In this document: positions 35,633-44,166 of the stretch, one piece after another | How the letters are laid out: every line of letters starts with the position of its first letter | Position numbering within the stretch: position 1 is the first letter of the stretch | From: Pontibacter rufus | GTDB lineage: Bacteria > Bacteroidota > Bacteroidia > Cytophagales > Hymenobacteraceae | Reading direction: 5' to 3' | DNA: 64,000 nucleotides | Assembly (NCBI RefSeq): GCF_015694705.1 | Contig: NZ_JADQDR010000003.1 | Span: 186,001 to 250,000 of the forward strand | Notes under the pieces: model-generated | What the model saw: the letters and a program-made list of their open reading frames with translations, nothing else | The model's database searches: none | Told to the model about the DNA's origin: nothing | Translations under genes and position numbers: made by a program

Positions 35633-36319
35633 ATGCAGGAGCAGGAAAAAACGAACTTATACTTAGTGCCGACGCCTATCGGCAACCTCGAGGACATTAC
35701 GCTGCGCGCGATCAGGATACTGAAAGAAGTGGATGTGATTCTGGCTGAGGATACGCGCACCAGCGGCAAACTGCTGCACCACCTGGGCATAGAAAAGCGC
35801 ATGCACAGCCACCACCTTCACAACGAGCACAAAGCAACCGGCCATTTGGTTGACCGCTTAAAGGCCGGAGAAGTAATGGCGCTGATTTCGGATGCAGGCA
35901 CGCCGGGCATCTCTGATCCGGGCTTTTACCTGGTGCGCGAGTGCCTGAAAAACGGCATTAAAGTTGAGTGCCTTCCGGGGCCAACAGCTTTTGTGCCGGC
36001 ACTGGTAAAATCGGGCTTCAGCACCGATAGGTTTACGTTTGAGGGATTTCTGCCGGTAAAAAAAGGCCGCCAGACACGCCTGCAAAGCCTGGCAGCAGAG
36101 GAGCGCACTATGATTTTTTATGAATCGCCGCACCGCCTGCTTAAAACATTAACACAGTTTAAGGAATATTTTGGTGGTGAGCGCGAAGCCTCTGTTTCAC
36201 GTGAAATTTCTAAAATGTTTGAAGAAACCATTAACGGTACATTAGATGAGCTTGTCCATATCTTCACAACCAAAGCAATCAAAGGCGAATTCGTCCTTGT
36301 CGTACAGGGCAGCAAATAA
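35633..36319 (+). CDS. rsmI: 16S rRNA (cytidine(1402)-2'-O)-methyltransferase
   Basis: RsmI methylates the ribose of C1402 in 16S rRNA. The 228-residue protein has the tetrapyrrole-methylase fold signatures: LVPTPIGNLEDITLRAI, LAEDTRTSGKLL, LISDAGTPGISDPG, and GPTAFVPAL. The C-terminal HIFTTKAIKGEFVLVVQG is typical of the family. Lnt follows, with its predicted start 74 bases inside this gene. Confidence 0.95.
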   Translation: MQEQEKTNLYLVPTPIGNLEDITLRAIRILKEVDVILAEDTRTSGKLLHHLGIEKRMHSHHLHNEHKATGHLVDRLKAGEVMALISDAGTPGISDPGFYLVRECLKNGIKVECLPGPTAFVPALVKSGFSTDRFTFEGFLPVKKGRQTRLQSLAAEERTMIFYESPHRLLKTLTQFKEYFGGEREASVSREISKMFEETINGTLDELVHIFTTKAIKGEFVLVVQGSK

Positions 36320-37949
36320 CCGGTTTATACTGCTGCTGCTGGCGCTGGCAACGGGCGTTATACTCTGGATGGGCTGGCCCGTAAAGCCGCTGGCCTTTTT
36401 CCTGTTTTTCGGTTTTGTGCCGCTGCTCTACATGGAGCATTACATTGTGGAGCGCCACCAGCACAAATCGCCAGGCTTTACTTTCTTTAAGTATGGCTAC
36501 CTGGCCATGTTTTTCTGGAACCTGTTTACCACCTGGTGGGTAATGTACTCCACGGTGCCGGGCGGTATAGCCGCAGTGGTGTTTAACGCGCTGTTTATGT
36601 GTTCCCCGCTCATGGCTTTCTATTTCACCAAGAAGTACCTGGGGCGCACCATCGGCTACATTTCCTTTATTATTTATTGGGTGGCTTTCGAGCAGTTTCA
36701 CCTCACCTGGGACTTATCCTGGCCGTGGCTGACGCTGGGCAATGGTTTTGCTACGCTCAACCAATGGGTGCAATGGTATGAGTATACCGGGTTTCTGGGC
36801 GGCTCGGTGTGGGTGCTGCTTGTAAATGTGCTCCTTTTCCGGGCCTTTGTGCATTACCCGCAGCGCATCCAATGGGAAAAAACCATACTGCCGGCCATAC
36901 TTGTATTGGTGCCCATCGCCATCTCTTATGCCATACTTGCCGGGTACGAGGAGCAGGGGCAGAACGTGGAAGTAGTGGTGGTGCAGCCCAACATCGATCC
37001 TTACCACGAGAAATATGCCAGCCACGAAAATTTTATACCGAATGAGCAGCAGATGGCGCGGCTTATCAGCCTGTCAGAGCAAAAGATAACGCCGGACACC
37101 AAGTTTGTGGTATGGCCGGAAACTTCGCTGCGCATCGACGAAGGCTACTGGGAAGAACGCCTGGATTCTTATCCTTCCATTCAGCAGTTAAAAGCTTTCC
37201 TGCAACGTCATCCGGGCCTGGAGTTGGTGGCCGGTATTGATACGTATACTTTCTACGGCGATAACCAAGATGCCAGCCCCACGGCGCGCCACCTGGAAGG
37301 CTTTGGCTATTATGATTCATTTAATGCCGGCATGCACATCAATACCGCCGGAGAAATAGATTTGTACCACAAATCGAAGCTGGTGCCCGGCGTGGAAAAG
37401 CTGCCTTATCCAGGCTTCTTCAAATTTCTGGGTCCGCTGGCTATAGACTTGGGTGGCACTGTGGGCAGCGTGGGCAGTCAGGATACGCGCGATGTGTTCT
37501 TTTACAAACCGCAGCCGAGTATGGGCGCCGCGCCCGTTATCTGCTACGAATCTATCTATGGTGATTATGTGTCGGAGTATGTGCGCAAGGGCGCTACAAT
37601 GATTTTTGTGTTTACCAACGATGGTTGGTGGAGCGATTCGCCGGGGTATAAACAGCACCTGCAGTATGCCACCCTGCGCGCCATCGAAACGCGCCGCAGC
37701 ATTGCCCGCTCTGCCAATACCGGTATCTCTGCCTTCATCAACCAGAAAGGCGAGATTGTGCAGCGTTCTGACTGGTGGGTGCAGGCAGCTTTGCGTGGCA
37801 CCATCAAATCGAATCAGCAAATGACTTTTTACACCCGCACCGGCGAATACATCGGGCATACAGCACTATGGGCGGCGCTGGCGCTTTTTGTTGTAGCAGT
37901 AGTGCTGGCGTTTGTCCACAGGGGATCTCCGGCTAAAAACAGTAACTAA
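36246..37949 (+). CDS. lnt: Apolipoprotein N-acyltransferase
   Basis: Lnt adds the third acyl chain to lipoproteins in the inner membrane. The 567-residue frame has an N-terminal set of about six helices and a nitrilase-like domain. Its catalytic Glu (VWPETSLR), Lys (HKSKLVPG) and Cys (VICYESIYGDY) are in the expected order. The ATG at 36246 overlaps rsmI by 74 bases; a TTG at 36297 gives a shorter overlap and a membrane segment closer to the N-terminus, and either could be used. Many lipoproteins in this window should be its substrates. Confidence 0.93.
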   Translation: MSLSISSQPKQSKANSSLSYRAANNRFILLLLALATGVILWMGWPVKPLAFFLFFGFVPLLYMEHYIVERHQHKSPGFTFFKYGYLAMFFWNLFTTWWVMYSTVPGGIAAVVFNALFMCSPLMAFYFTKKYLGRTIGYISFIIYWVAFEQFHLTWDLSWPWLTLGNGFATLNQWVQWYEYTGFLGGSVWVLLVNVLLFRAFVHYPQRIQWEKTILPAILVLVPIAISYAILAGYEEQGQNVEVVVVQPNIDPYHEKYASHENFIPNEQQMARLISLSEQKITPDTKFVVWPETSLRIDEGYWEERLDSYPSIQQLKAFLQRHPGLELVAGIDTYTFYGDNQDASPTARHLEGFGYYDSFNAGMHINTAGEIDLYHKSKLVPGVEKLPYPGFFKFLGPLAIDLGGTVGSVGSQDTRDVFFYKPQPSMGAAPVICYESIYGDYVSEYVRKGATMIFVFTNDGWWSDSPGYKQHLQYATLRAIETRRSIARSANTGISAFINQKGEIVQRSDWWVQAALRGTIKSNQQMTFYTRTGEYIGHTALWAALALFVVAVVLAFVHRGSPAKNSN

Positions 37950-38134
37950 ATAAAGGGACACAAGTATCAGGACACCAGGCATATTATGGCTTGTTTAAAA
38001 GTATAAGTTTGATGTTTAGAGACCTGCTATACCTAACAGAAGTTTTTATACCTGTTAAATTTGTCCGTACATAAAAAACAGCGTTTGCCGCCGCTTTTGC
38101 GTAGGTATAACCCCGTAACCAAGTATAACCAACT

Positions 38135-38938
38135 ATGAACCTGCAACAGCTTTCCCAGAACCTGAACATACTTACCCGCAATGTGGGCGCTTTTATCCGG
38201 CACGAATCCGAGAACTTTGATCGCTCTAAAATTGAAATGAAGGGCTTTAACGACTTGGTATCTTATGTGGACAAGCAGGCAGAGGAGAAGCTCGTGGAAG
38301 GGCTGAAAACACTGCTGCCGGAGGCTGGCTTTGTTACGGAGGAAGGCACCGAAACTACCAAAGGCGAGCGCTTTAACTGGATAATCGACCCGCTGGACGG
38401 CACCACTAACTTTACCCACGGCCTGCCTGTTTACTGCGTGAGCGTAGGCCTGACGGACGGCGATGAGGTAGTGGTGGGTACCGTATACGATCCGAACCGC
38501 GACGAGTGCTTTTCGGCGTATAAAGGCGGCGGCGCCTTCTGTAACGACAATCCCATTCATGTATCGGAAGTACCAGCGCTGAAAGGCGGCCTGATCGCCA
38601 CAGGCTTCCCGTACTACGACTTTGGCCTGATGCAGCAGTACCTGGAGGTAATGAGCGCTTTCATGCAAAAATCGCATGGGGTGCGCCGGCTGGGTTCTGC
38701 CGCTTTAGATCTGGTATATGTGGCCTGCGGACGCGTAGAGGGCTTTTTTGAATATAACCTGAATGCCTGGGATGTAGCTGCGGGTGTGCTTATTGTAAAG
38801 GAAGCGGGCGGCCATGTGTCTAAATTTACCGAGGGTGGCGATTATGTTTTTGGCAGAGAGGTAGTGGCCAGCAACGGGCAGATCCATGCAGAGATGCTGG
38901 AAACAATTGCAGCGCACTGGAAAGAGCCTTTTCAGTAA
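38135..38938 (+). CDS. Inositol monophosphatase family protein
   Basis: The 267-residue enzyme has the family metal sites: FVTEEGTE, WIIDPLDGTTNFTHGLP and WDVAAGVLIVKEAGG. It hydrolyses inositol 1-phosphate or related sugar phosphates in known members, with Mg2+. Cytoplasmic; no signal peptide. The following FeoB-associated gene starts 31 bases after the stop. Confidence 0.92.
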   Translation: MNLQQLSQNLNILTRNVGAFIRHESENFDRSKIEMKGFNDLVSYVDKQAEEKLVEGLKTLLPEAGFVTEEGTETTKGERFNWIIDPLDGTTNFTHGLPVYCVSVGLTDGDEVVVGTVYDPNRDECFSAYKGGGAFCNDNPIHVSEVPALKGGLIATGFPYYDFGLMQQYLEVMSAFMQKSHGVRRLGSAALDLVYVACGRVEGFFEYNLNAWDVAAGVLIVKEAGGHVSKFTEGGDYVFGREVVASNGQIHAEMLETIAAHWKEPFQ

Positions 38939-38969
38939 ACTTTTTATACTTTCACGCAGTTGTAATGTT

Positions 38970-39152
38970 ATGGTACAGCAAATTATCATTCTCCTCGTTT
39001 TTATAGCAGCGTTAGCCTATATCGGCCGCATGCTCTACCGCAACTTTACGGTGAAAGGTGGTTGTGCCAGCGGCTGCAGCGGCTGCTCCGCCATCGACTT
39101 TAAAAAAATTCAGAAAGATCTGGAAAAGAAGCGCATGCAGGTAAACGGTTAA
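38970..39152 (+). CDS. FeoB-associated Cys-rich membrane protein
   Basis: The true start appears to be the ATG at 38970, giving 60 residues: one N-terminal membrane helix (QQIIILLVFIAALAYIG), then GGCASGCSGCS and a Lys-rich tail. This layout matches small proteins of the FeoB-associated Cys-rich family, usually near feoAB. No feo gene is in the window, so its link to iron uptake is only by family. Confidence 0.75.
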   Translation: MVQQIIILLVFIAALAYIGRMLYRNFTVKGGCASGCSGCSAIDFKKIQKDLEKKRMQVNG

Positions 39153-39485
39153 AAAGCCGCCAGCATACGTGCGATGAAACGTTGTTGTAGCTGTTCGCAT
39201 ATACGTACCTCTTCCCGTTTTTACAGGCAAAGTTCTCTTGCTTTTCGTATCCTGCCGCTGTTTTTGCGTATAACTTATGCAGCTGTATCAGTGGCCGGAA
39301 TAATTCCGCTTTTATTACCCCTTTGTCTTCCTTAAACTTTATTCCGGGCTGGGCTACAACGCTAACTAATGAACGTTTAACGGCAGGCGCCATGGAAATT
39401 AATCCGTTAACATCCCTGCTGCAACGGCATAAGGTTAATGCTGCTTTATACTTAAAATTGAAAACAGTACCTTAAAAAATAAGCT
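39153..39485 (+). other. Intergenic stretch, no recognised feature
   Basis: A 333-base gap with no convincing ORF on either strand, no clear -7 box and no hairpin with a T run. One TATACTT motif occurs near 39453. Confidence 0.5.
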
Positions 39486-39824
39486 ATGCAAGATAAAGTT
39501 GAAGAAAGATCGCTCGTAAACGTCCTAAACCGCCTGCACAAAGACGGCTATAAATGTGATTTTAAAGTCTCCGGCGAAGGTACCCTTTGCACCATGGAAG
39601 ACGATGAAACATTTACACCCGACCAGGTGCGCATTGTAGATCACTACCGTTTTGAGGGTGAAAGCAATCCCGACGACATGTCCATCCTGTATGCGATTGA
39701 GACAGCTTCAGGCCGGAAAGGCACTATTTCTAACTCCTATGGCCCTTACGCAGATGCGAAAGTCGATGAATTTCTGAAGAAGGTAGAAGACCTCGGTAAG
39801 AACCTCGACAAGAAAGACAAGTAA
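39486..39824 (+). CDS. Conserved Bacteroidota protein (misnamed phosphoribosylpyrophosphate synthetase in databases)
   Basis: The 112-residue protein has the pattern LVNVLNRLHKDGYKCDF, FTPDQVRIVDHYRFEGESNP and SILYAIETASGRKG. It recalls a small Bacteroidota family often labelled phosphoribosylpyrophosphate synthetase, although it lacks the PRPP-binding motif and is far shorter than real Prs. The true function is unknown. A strong terminator begins at its stop codon. Confidence 0.75.
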   Translation: MQDKVEERSLVNVLNRLHKDGYKCDFKVSGEGTLCTMEDDETFTPDQVRIVDHYRFEGESNPDDMSILYAIETASGRKGTISNSYGPYADAKVDEFLKKVEDLGKNLDKKDK

Positions 39825-39860
39825 ACAGAAAAGGCCGGTGCGACACCGGCCTTTTCTGTT
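39824..39860 (+). terminator. Terminator starting at the preceding stop codon
   Basis: Perfect 17-base arms (39824-39840, 39844-39860), loop CGA, GC-rich centre with flanking A and T runs; probably works in both directions. Confidence 0.92.
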
Positions 39861-39928
39861 TAACGGCTTGTACGTAAAGCGAGTAAGGCGTAGCCGAAGT
39901 GTGGCTGATGTACCTTGTTGCAAGCTGT

Positions 39929-40507
39929 TTATTTTTTTGCGGCAACGACTATTCCTGTCGCCCACACCTGCTTTGTCAAAATCAAGTCCTCTCTTGCTTC
40001 TAAATATTCAATAAGGTTGATTGCCTTTTCATGATGTCCTTCTGGCCAGTTCGGTTGCGGCAGCATATCATCAATAATATATAGCCCTCCTCTGTTCAAC
40101 ATAGATAATGCTTCATCTAAAAGAAGATATTTTCCATGCCATGTGTCAGCAAAAATGAAGTCGAACTTTTGATGCTTGTTACTTTTAATCCATTCGCCAC
40201 CATCTGTATCAATCAGTTCCAGCCGCTTATCATTCCCAAGAAACCTCCTTGCAATTTCCAGGAACTTAGCTTCATTGTCTATTGAAACCAGTGTGGAGCC
40301 ATTATCCATTCCGTCCAGAATCCATGCTGTTGATAGCCCTGTTCCTGTTCCGAGTTCAAGAAATTTGCTTGATGGTTTAGAGCCAGCAAGCGTCCGAAGC
40401 AAAGAGCATGTTAACACATCTGAGGCCATTGTAAAACCTGATACTTTGGTCGCTTCACCAACAGCGATGTAAGACTCCGGGAACTGCTGGTTTATTTCTT
40501 CTTTCAT
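39929..40507 (-). CDS. AT-rich O-methyltransferase-type protein, probably acquired
   Basis: The 192-residue protein has a SAM-binding region (FLELGTGTGLSTAWILDG), an acidic residue in LVSIDNEAKFL, DFIFADTWHGKY and LYIIDDMLPQ, fitting O-methyltransferases that act on small molecules. Its codon use is clearly AT-richer than the neighbours, and it holds no TATACTT motif, so recent transfer is likely. The substrate is unknown. Confidence 0.8.
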   Translation of the reverse strand: MKEEINQQFPESYIAVGEATKVSGFTMASDVLTCSLLRTLAGSKPSSKFLELGTGTGLSTAWILDGMDNGSTLVSIDNEAKFLEIARRFLGNDKRLELIDTDGGEWIKSNKHQKFDFIFADTWHGKYLLLDEALSMLNRGGLYIIDDMLPQPNWPEGHHEKAINLIEYLEAREDLILTKQVWATGIVVAAKK

Positions 40508-40534
40508 TATTTATTAGCTTATAATAGCTTACAA

Positions 40535-41464
40535 CTATTTGCTATCTCTGGGCTGTTGCCCATCCTTACTGTTAGCTGCCACGGCCTGCAGTTCTTCACT
40601 TAGTTTATCGCCTCCTTTTATAGCAAAATCCAGGGTGCGGATAGGGAATGGAATAAGTATCTTCTTGTCGTCGAAGGCTTTCTTGATGCGGATAATAGCG
40701 TCGCTTTTAGCGATTACGTAATCTCCCTGGCGCTTGTAATTTATCCAAAACCTGGCTTTAAAATTAATTGAACTGTCCCCGAAAGCATCAAACATCACTT
40801 CTATGTCTTTTGCTTTTACACGGTTTTTTACATCCGCCAACGCGTCTATTACCACCTGCTGCACCTGTTCTAAATCTTCGGCATACGAAACGCCTACTTC
40901 CAGGTCTATCCGCCTGGTACCCTGTGCCGAGAAGTTGGTGAGCGGGTTCTCGAATACCATCTTGTTCGGCAACAACACCAGTTCGCCTGTTGTCTGCCGG
41001 ATGTCGATGGTGCGCAGGGTGATTTTTTCGATCCTGCCGAAGTAGTCATTGGTTTCAATTGTATCGCCTACCTTAAAGGGCTTCTGCACGGCAATAATAA
41101 TTCCTGAAATAAAGTTAGCCGCAATATCCTGAAAGGCAAAGCCCAGGGCCAGGCCAATAATACCGACACCGGCCAGCAGCGAGAGTACCACTTTGTCAAG
41201 TTGCAGCACGCTCAGCATAAAGAAAAAGCCGACAATCAATACAGCAATGTATATCAGGGTAGTAAACAGGTTAACCAGAGCAGCGCTATGCGAGAAACGA
41301 CTGAATACCCGATCCATCGTGTTCCGGACAAACCGGGCTACTACAAAGGTGATGATCAGCACCAGCAGCGCCACAAAAATATTAGGCAGCATGATGAAAA
41401 GGTGCTTGCCCCACGACTGAATCTTCTCCAGCAGTAGCTCCAGCGCATTATTGATATCTGTCAT
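40535..41464 (-). CDS. Small-conductance mechanosensitive channel, MscS family
   Basis: The 309-residue protein has three N-terminal helices, the pore-lining TM3 with GLALGFAFQDIAANFISG and the following beta domain beginning KPFKVGDTIE. It opens when membrane tension rises and releases solutes. The C-terminal region (RFWINYKRQGDYVIAKSDAI) is normal for the family, and the last 25 residues are Lys/Gln-rich and variable. Confidence 0.93.
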   Translation of the reverse strand: MTDINNALELLLEKIQSWGKHLFIMLPNIFVALLVLIITFVVARFVRNTMDRVFSRFSHSAALVNLFTTLIYIAVLIVGFFFMLSVLQLDKVVLSLLAGVGIIGLALGFAFQDIAANFISGIIIAVQKPFKVGDTIETNDYFGRIEKITLRTIDIRQTTGELVLLPNKMVFENPLTNFSAQGTRRIDLEVGVSYAEDLEQVQQVVIDALADVKNRVKAKDIEVMFDAFGDSSINFKARFWINYKRQGDYVIAKSDAIIRIKKAFDDKKILIPFPIRTLDFAIKGGDKLSEELQAVAANSKDGQQPRDSK

Positions 41465-41500
41465 AAATTATAAATTTGCATCAAGCAAGGTTTACATTAA

Positions 41501-42523
41501 CTATGCCCACACTTTGGACCCTTCGGTGCAATTGCGGCACATCTCGATTTCTGAGCGTCCACGCAGCAGGCTCTGCCGGAACCGGTTATACTTTGCCCCG
41601 CGCCATACCTGTGTAAAGCTTTGCTGTGTCAGGTCGCCCTGGCGGTATTCGGCATCCTTGTCGAAGCAGCAGGGCACCACCAGCCCATCCCAGGTTATTA
41701 CGCAGGAATGCCACATTTTCCAGCAGTGGTTTAGCAGTTTATTTTTTATACTATAGCTGCCGTCGCCGTTGTGCCGGTACCTTGCGTAATAATCGATGGT
41801 GGGGATAAGGGGAGAGCCCTGGGCATAATCATAAATCTGTGCCGTTTTAAAGACCACCTCATCTACGCCCAGTTCCTGAGCCAGCTTCTTTACGTCTTCC
41901 AGCTCGTGCTCGTTTGGCCGCACTACCAAAAACTGAAACATAATATGCGGGGTTTTCGACTGCAGCTTTTTTTTCCACTTTACCACGTTGCGCGTTCCTT
42001 CCAGCACTTTCTCCAGTTTACCACCTATACGGTAGGCCGCATAGGTCTCTTGGGTAGTGCCATCTATAGATACGATCAAACGGTCCAGGCCGGATTCTAC
42101 GGTGCGGCGCGCCATATCGTCATCCAGGAAATGGGCGTTGGTAGAGGTGGCAGTATAAATGCCTTTGGCTGATGCATACTTTACCAGCTCCAGGAAATTT
42201 TTGTGCAGGTATGGCTCGCCCTGAAAGTAGAAGATAAGGTATAGCAGACGGCTGTGCAGCTGATCTATGGTTTGTTTAAACAGCTCGTCGGGCAACATGC
42301 CGGTGGGGCGGGTAAAGGATCGAAGGCCGCTGGGGCACTCGGGGCAACGCAGGTTACAGGAGGTAGTGGGCTCCAGCGAAATGCTGATGGGCTGCCCCCA
42401 GTGCCTTGCCTTGCCTGTAATTTTGGAAAACAGGTAACTGCCTGCTACCTGCAGGGCATTGAGCGCACGCAGCGGCGTTAGCTTTGAGATAAAGTTAATC
42501 CCGTCGGTCAGGTGCGGCATCAT
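41501..42523 (-). CDS. Radical SAM protein with SPASM domain
   Basis: The 340-residue enzyme has the [4Fe-4S] cluster motif CNLRCPEC (C56, C60, C63) in a radical SAM barrel. Four Cys-rich positions follow in the C-terminal third (LLNHCWKMWHSC, VVPCCFDKD, MCRNC) that form a SPASM cluster domain. SPASM enzymes modify peptides or act on lipids and sugars. No peptide precursor gene is visible next to it, so the substrate is open. The MscS gene lies 36 bases downstream on the same strand. Confidence 0.9.
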   Translation of the reverse strand: MMPHLTDGINFISKLTPLRALNALQVAGSYLFSKITGKARHWGQPISISLEPTTSCNLRCPECPSGLRSFTRPTGMLPDELFKQTIDQLHSRLLYLIFYFQGEPYLHKNFLELVKYASAKGIYTATSTNAHFLDDDMARRTVESGLDRLIVSIDGTTQETYAAYRIGGKLEKVLEGTRNVVKWKKKLQSKTPHIMFQFLVVRPNEHELEDVKKLAQELGVDEVVFKTAQIYDYAQGSPLIPTIDYYARYRHNGDGSYSIKNKLLNHCWKMWHSCVITWDGLVVPCCFDKDAEYRQGDLTQQSFTQVWRGAKYNRFRQSLLRGRSEIEMCRNCTEGSKVWA

Positions 42524-42560
42524 GTAAGAAAAAGCAAAGCGGCAAAAGAAGTATTCTCCT

Positions 42561-42598
42561 TAAAATAAAGGTGGGGCAAACCCGGCGGCCTGCCCCAC
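42561..42598 (-). terminator. Probable terminator
   Basis: GTGGGGCA (42571-42578) pairs with TGCCCCAC (42591-42598); on the minus strand it is followed by CCTTTATTTTAAGG. It lies after the gene ending at 42637. Confidence 0.65.
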
Positions 42599-42636
42599 AA
42601 GTTATACTTTCCGGCCCGGAAGCCAAAAATATATTG

Positions 42637-43824
42637 CTAATACCTGAAAAGTGCTTTTACGTTGGCTCCGTCGCCCACTTCGGCCATGCCATCATAGCTG
42701 CTCACAAATACCTTGCCCCCCTGCGACAGCGTTTTAATCGCTGCCAGGTTGATGAGGTCGTCATCGCCGCGCTGGTATTCGTCATGAACCTCGGCCACGG
42801 CACTAACGCTGTTGTAAGTACCCCACACCGGCGCGCCGGGTGCAATAAACAAGGTATCCACGCGGCCATGTACTGCCTCTGCGGCAACCGTGGCAATGTC
42901 TTCGGAGGTAGAGCCGGTACCCGCCACGTTCTGATAACGGTCCAGCGACTCTACATGACTCTGCTGCATCAATGGCTTCACCAGGGCCAAGGCCTTGTCG
43001 TGTATGGCCTGCAGGTTGTTTAATTCTGTATTCTCGTCTACCGGCACATTCTGCGGCACAATATTTTTATACTTGCTGTACTTACGGAAAATAGCGCAGT
43101 AATGATCTACGCCGGCCAGCACGAGTGGCTCGTGGGCGTCGTGCAGAATCTCCTGCAGGCCATTGTCCAGATCATTCAGAAATTCGCGCACACGTGCATG
43201 TTCAAAATCGCCTTTGGTAGATCCTGCAGGGTTACCAAGTATGTTTACCCCATTCACTGTCGTTCTGCTGGTGTTAAAATCCTGGTCCTTGCCTCTTACA
43301 TCAAACTTTAGGGCCTCATCTATCGATGCAGGCGCAAAAGAGCTGATGTCAATGGCCCGCATTCTCTCCAGCGTGGCCTCATAAAAGGCAACGTGGTCAC
43401 GGTTGAGGCTAAGTATAAAGAAACGCCCGTTCTGGCTCAGAATCGGCAGCATCGGCGTGAAATAAAACTGATCCAGCACATACACCTCATCTGGCATAGT
43501 TACAGGCAGGGTATAGTGGGCAGAGAAGCCTTTGGTAATAAAAACCGCGAGTCCTTCGGCCTGGTGGCGCCAGAAGTTGTTGTCGTTCAGCAATTCCTCC
43601 GCCGGCTTCAGGTATTCTTCTATTTCTGTTTCCGGCACATCATGGCGTTCCAGCAGCGTTCTCGCTTCCCGGACTTTATTCTTGAACAGGATATGATCCT
43701 GGCCGTTAAGTGTTTCTTTACCTGCGCGGTGTGTGGGGATGTAGATAGAAATGCACAGGGCATTTTGCGTATTGTTCTGCACATTGACGAGCTTTTCAAT
43801 GTCTTTTTTGTTGATTAATGCCAT
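42637..43824 (-). CDS. baeRF-family protein (bacterial archaeo-eukaryotic release-factor-like)
   Basis: Starting at MALINKKDIEKL, the product is 395 residues with three parts typical of baeRF proteins: an N-terminal domain (ALCISIYIPTHRAGKET), a middle RNase H-like part (FILSLNRDHVAFYEATLERM then EPLVLAGVDHYCAIFRKY) and a C-terminal L7Ae-like end (GDDDLINLAAIKTLSQGGKV). These proteins resemble eRF1 domains 2-3 and may act on stalled ribosomes or stress; no GGQ-type motif is seen. Biological role unknown. Confidence 0.75.
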   Translation of the reverse strand: MALINKKDIEKLVNVQNNTQNALCISIYIPTHRAGKETLNGQDHILFKNKVREARTLLERHDVPETEIEEYLKPAEELLNDNNFWRHQAEGLAVFITKGFSAHYTLPVTMPDEVYVLDQFYFTPMLPILSQNGRFFILSLNRDHVAFYEATLERMRAIDISSFAPASIDEALKFDVRGKDQDFNTSRTTVNGVNILGNPAGSTKGDFEHARVREFLNDLDNGLQEILHDAHEPLVLAGVDHYCAIFRKYSKYKNIVPQNVPVDENTELNNLQAIHDKALALVKPLMQQSHVESLDRYQNVAGTGSTSEDIATVAAEAVHGRVDTLFIAPGAPVWGTYNSVSAVAEVHDEYQRGDDDLINLAAIKTLSQGGKVFVSSYDGMAEVGDGANVKALFRY

Positions 43825-44166
43825 AAGTTTGTGGGTTAAAAGTAGCAATACAATACCCTGGAAATTCAGTTTTTGTACCTTGGCAAATATCCAGGGGTAT
43901 AGGATTTAAGTACGCAGCAAAATGGCAACGGTTATTTTGCTGCCGCCGAAAGTGCCAGAAGCGATGCTATGGGAGTTGCCGCTGCATTGGCAGATTTATA
44001 CTTGTTGCCATACTTAGCGATCAGCGCTGCCAGTTGTGTCTTGTACTTGTTTAACTACCTGCCGTTGCAACCGCTATTTTATACTTACTGCTACTCCATT
44101 AAAAACAACTCCCGCTCTCTTTTTCAGGGGAGCGGGAGAGAAGCCTGAAGTATGGCAAAGAATGTT
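43825..44166. other. Intergenic stretch upstream of the baeRF gene
   Basis: A 342-base gap with no convincing ORF. It holds several TATACTT motifs, a TACTTTTA box with one mismatch to the -7 consensus before the baeRF start, and the radA terminator at 44109-44138. Confidence 0.5.
44105..44138 (-). terminator. radA terminator
   Basis: CTCCCGCTC (44109-44117) pairs with GAGCGGGAG (44130-44138). On the minus strand the stem is followed by TTGTTTTTAATGG, just past the radA stop. Confidence 0.75.

Noticed and set aside
39100..39393. Minus-strand open frame in the 39.15-39.48 kb gap
   Set aside because: Its 3' end overlaps the FeoB-associated gene, it has no promoter box, and no known domain is visible.
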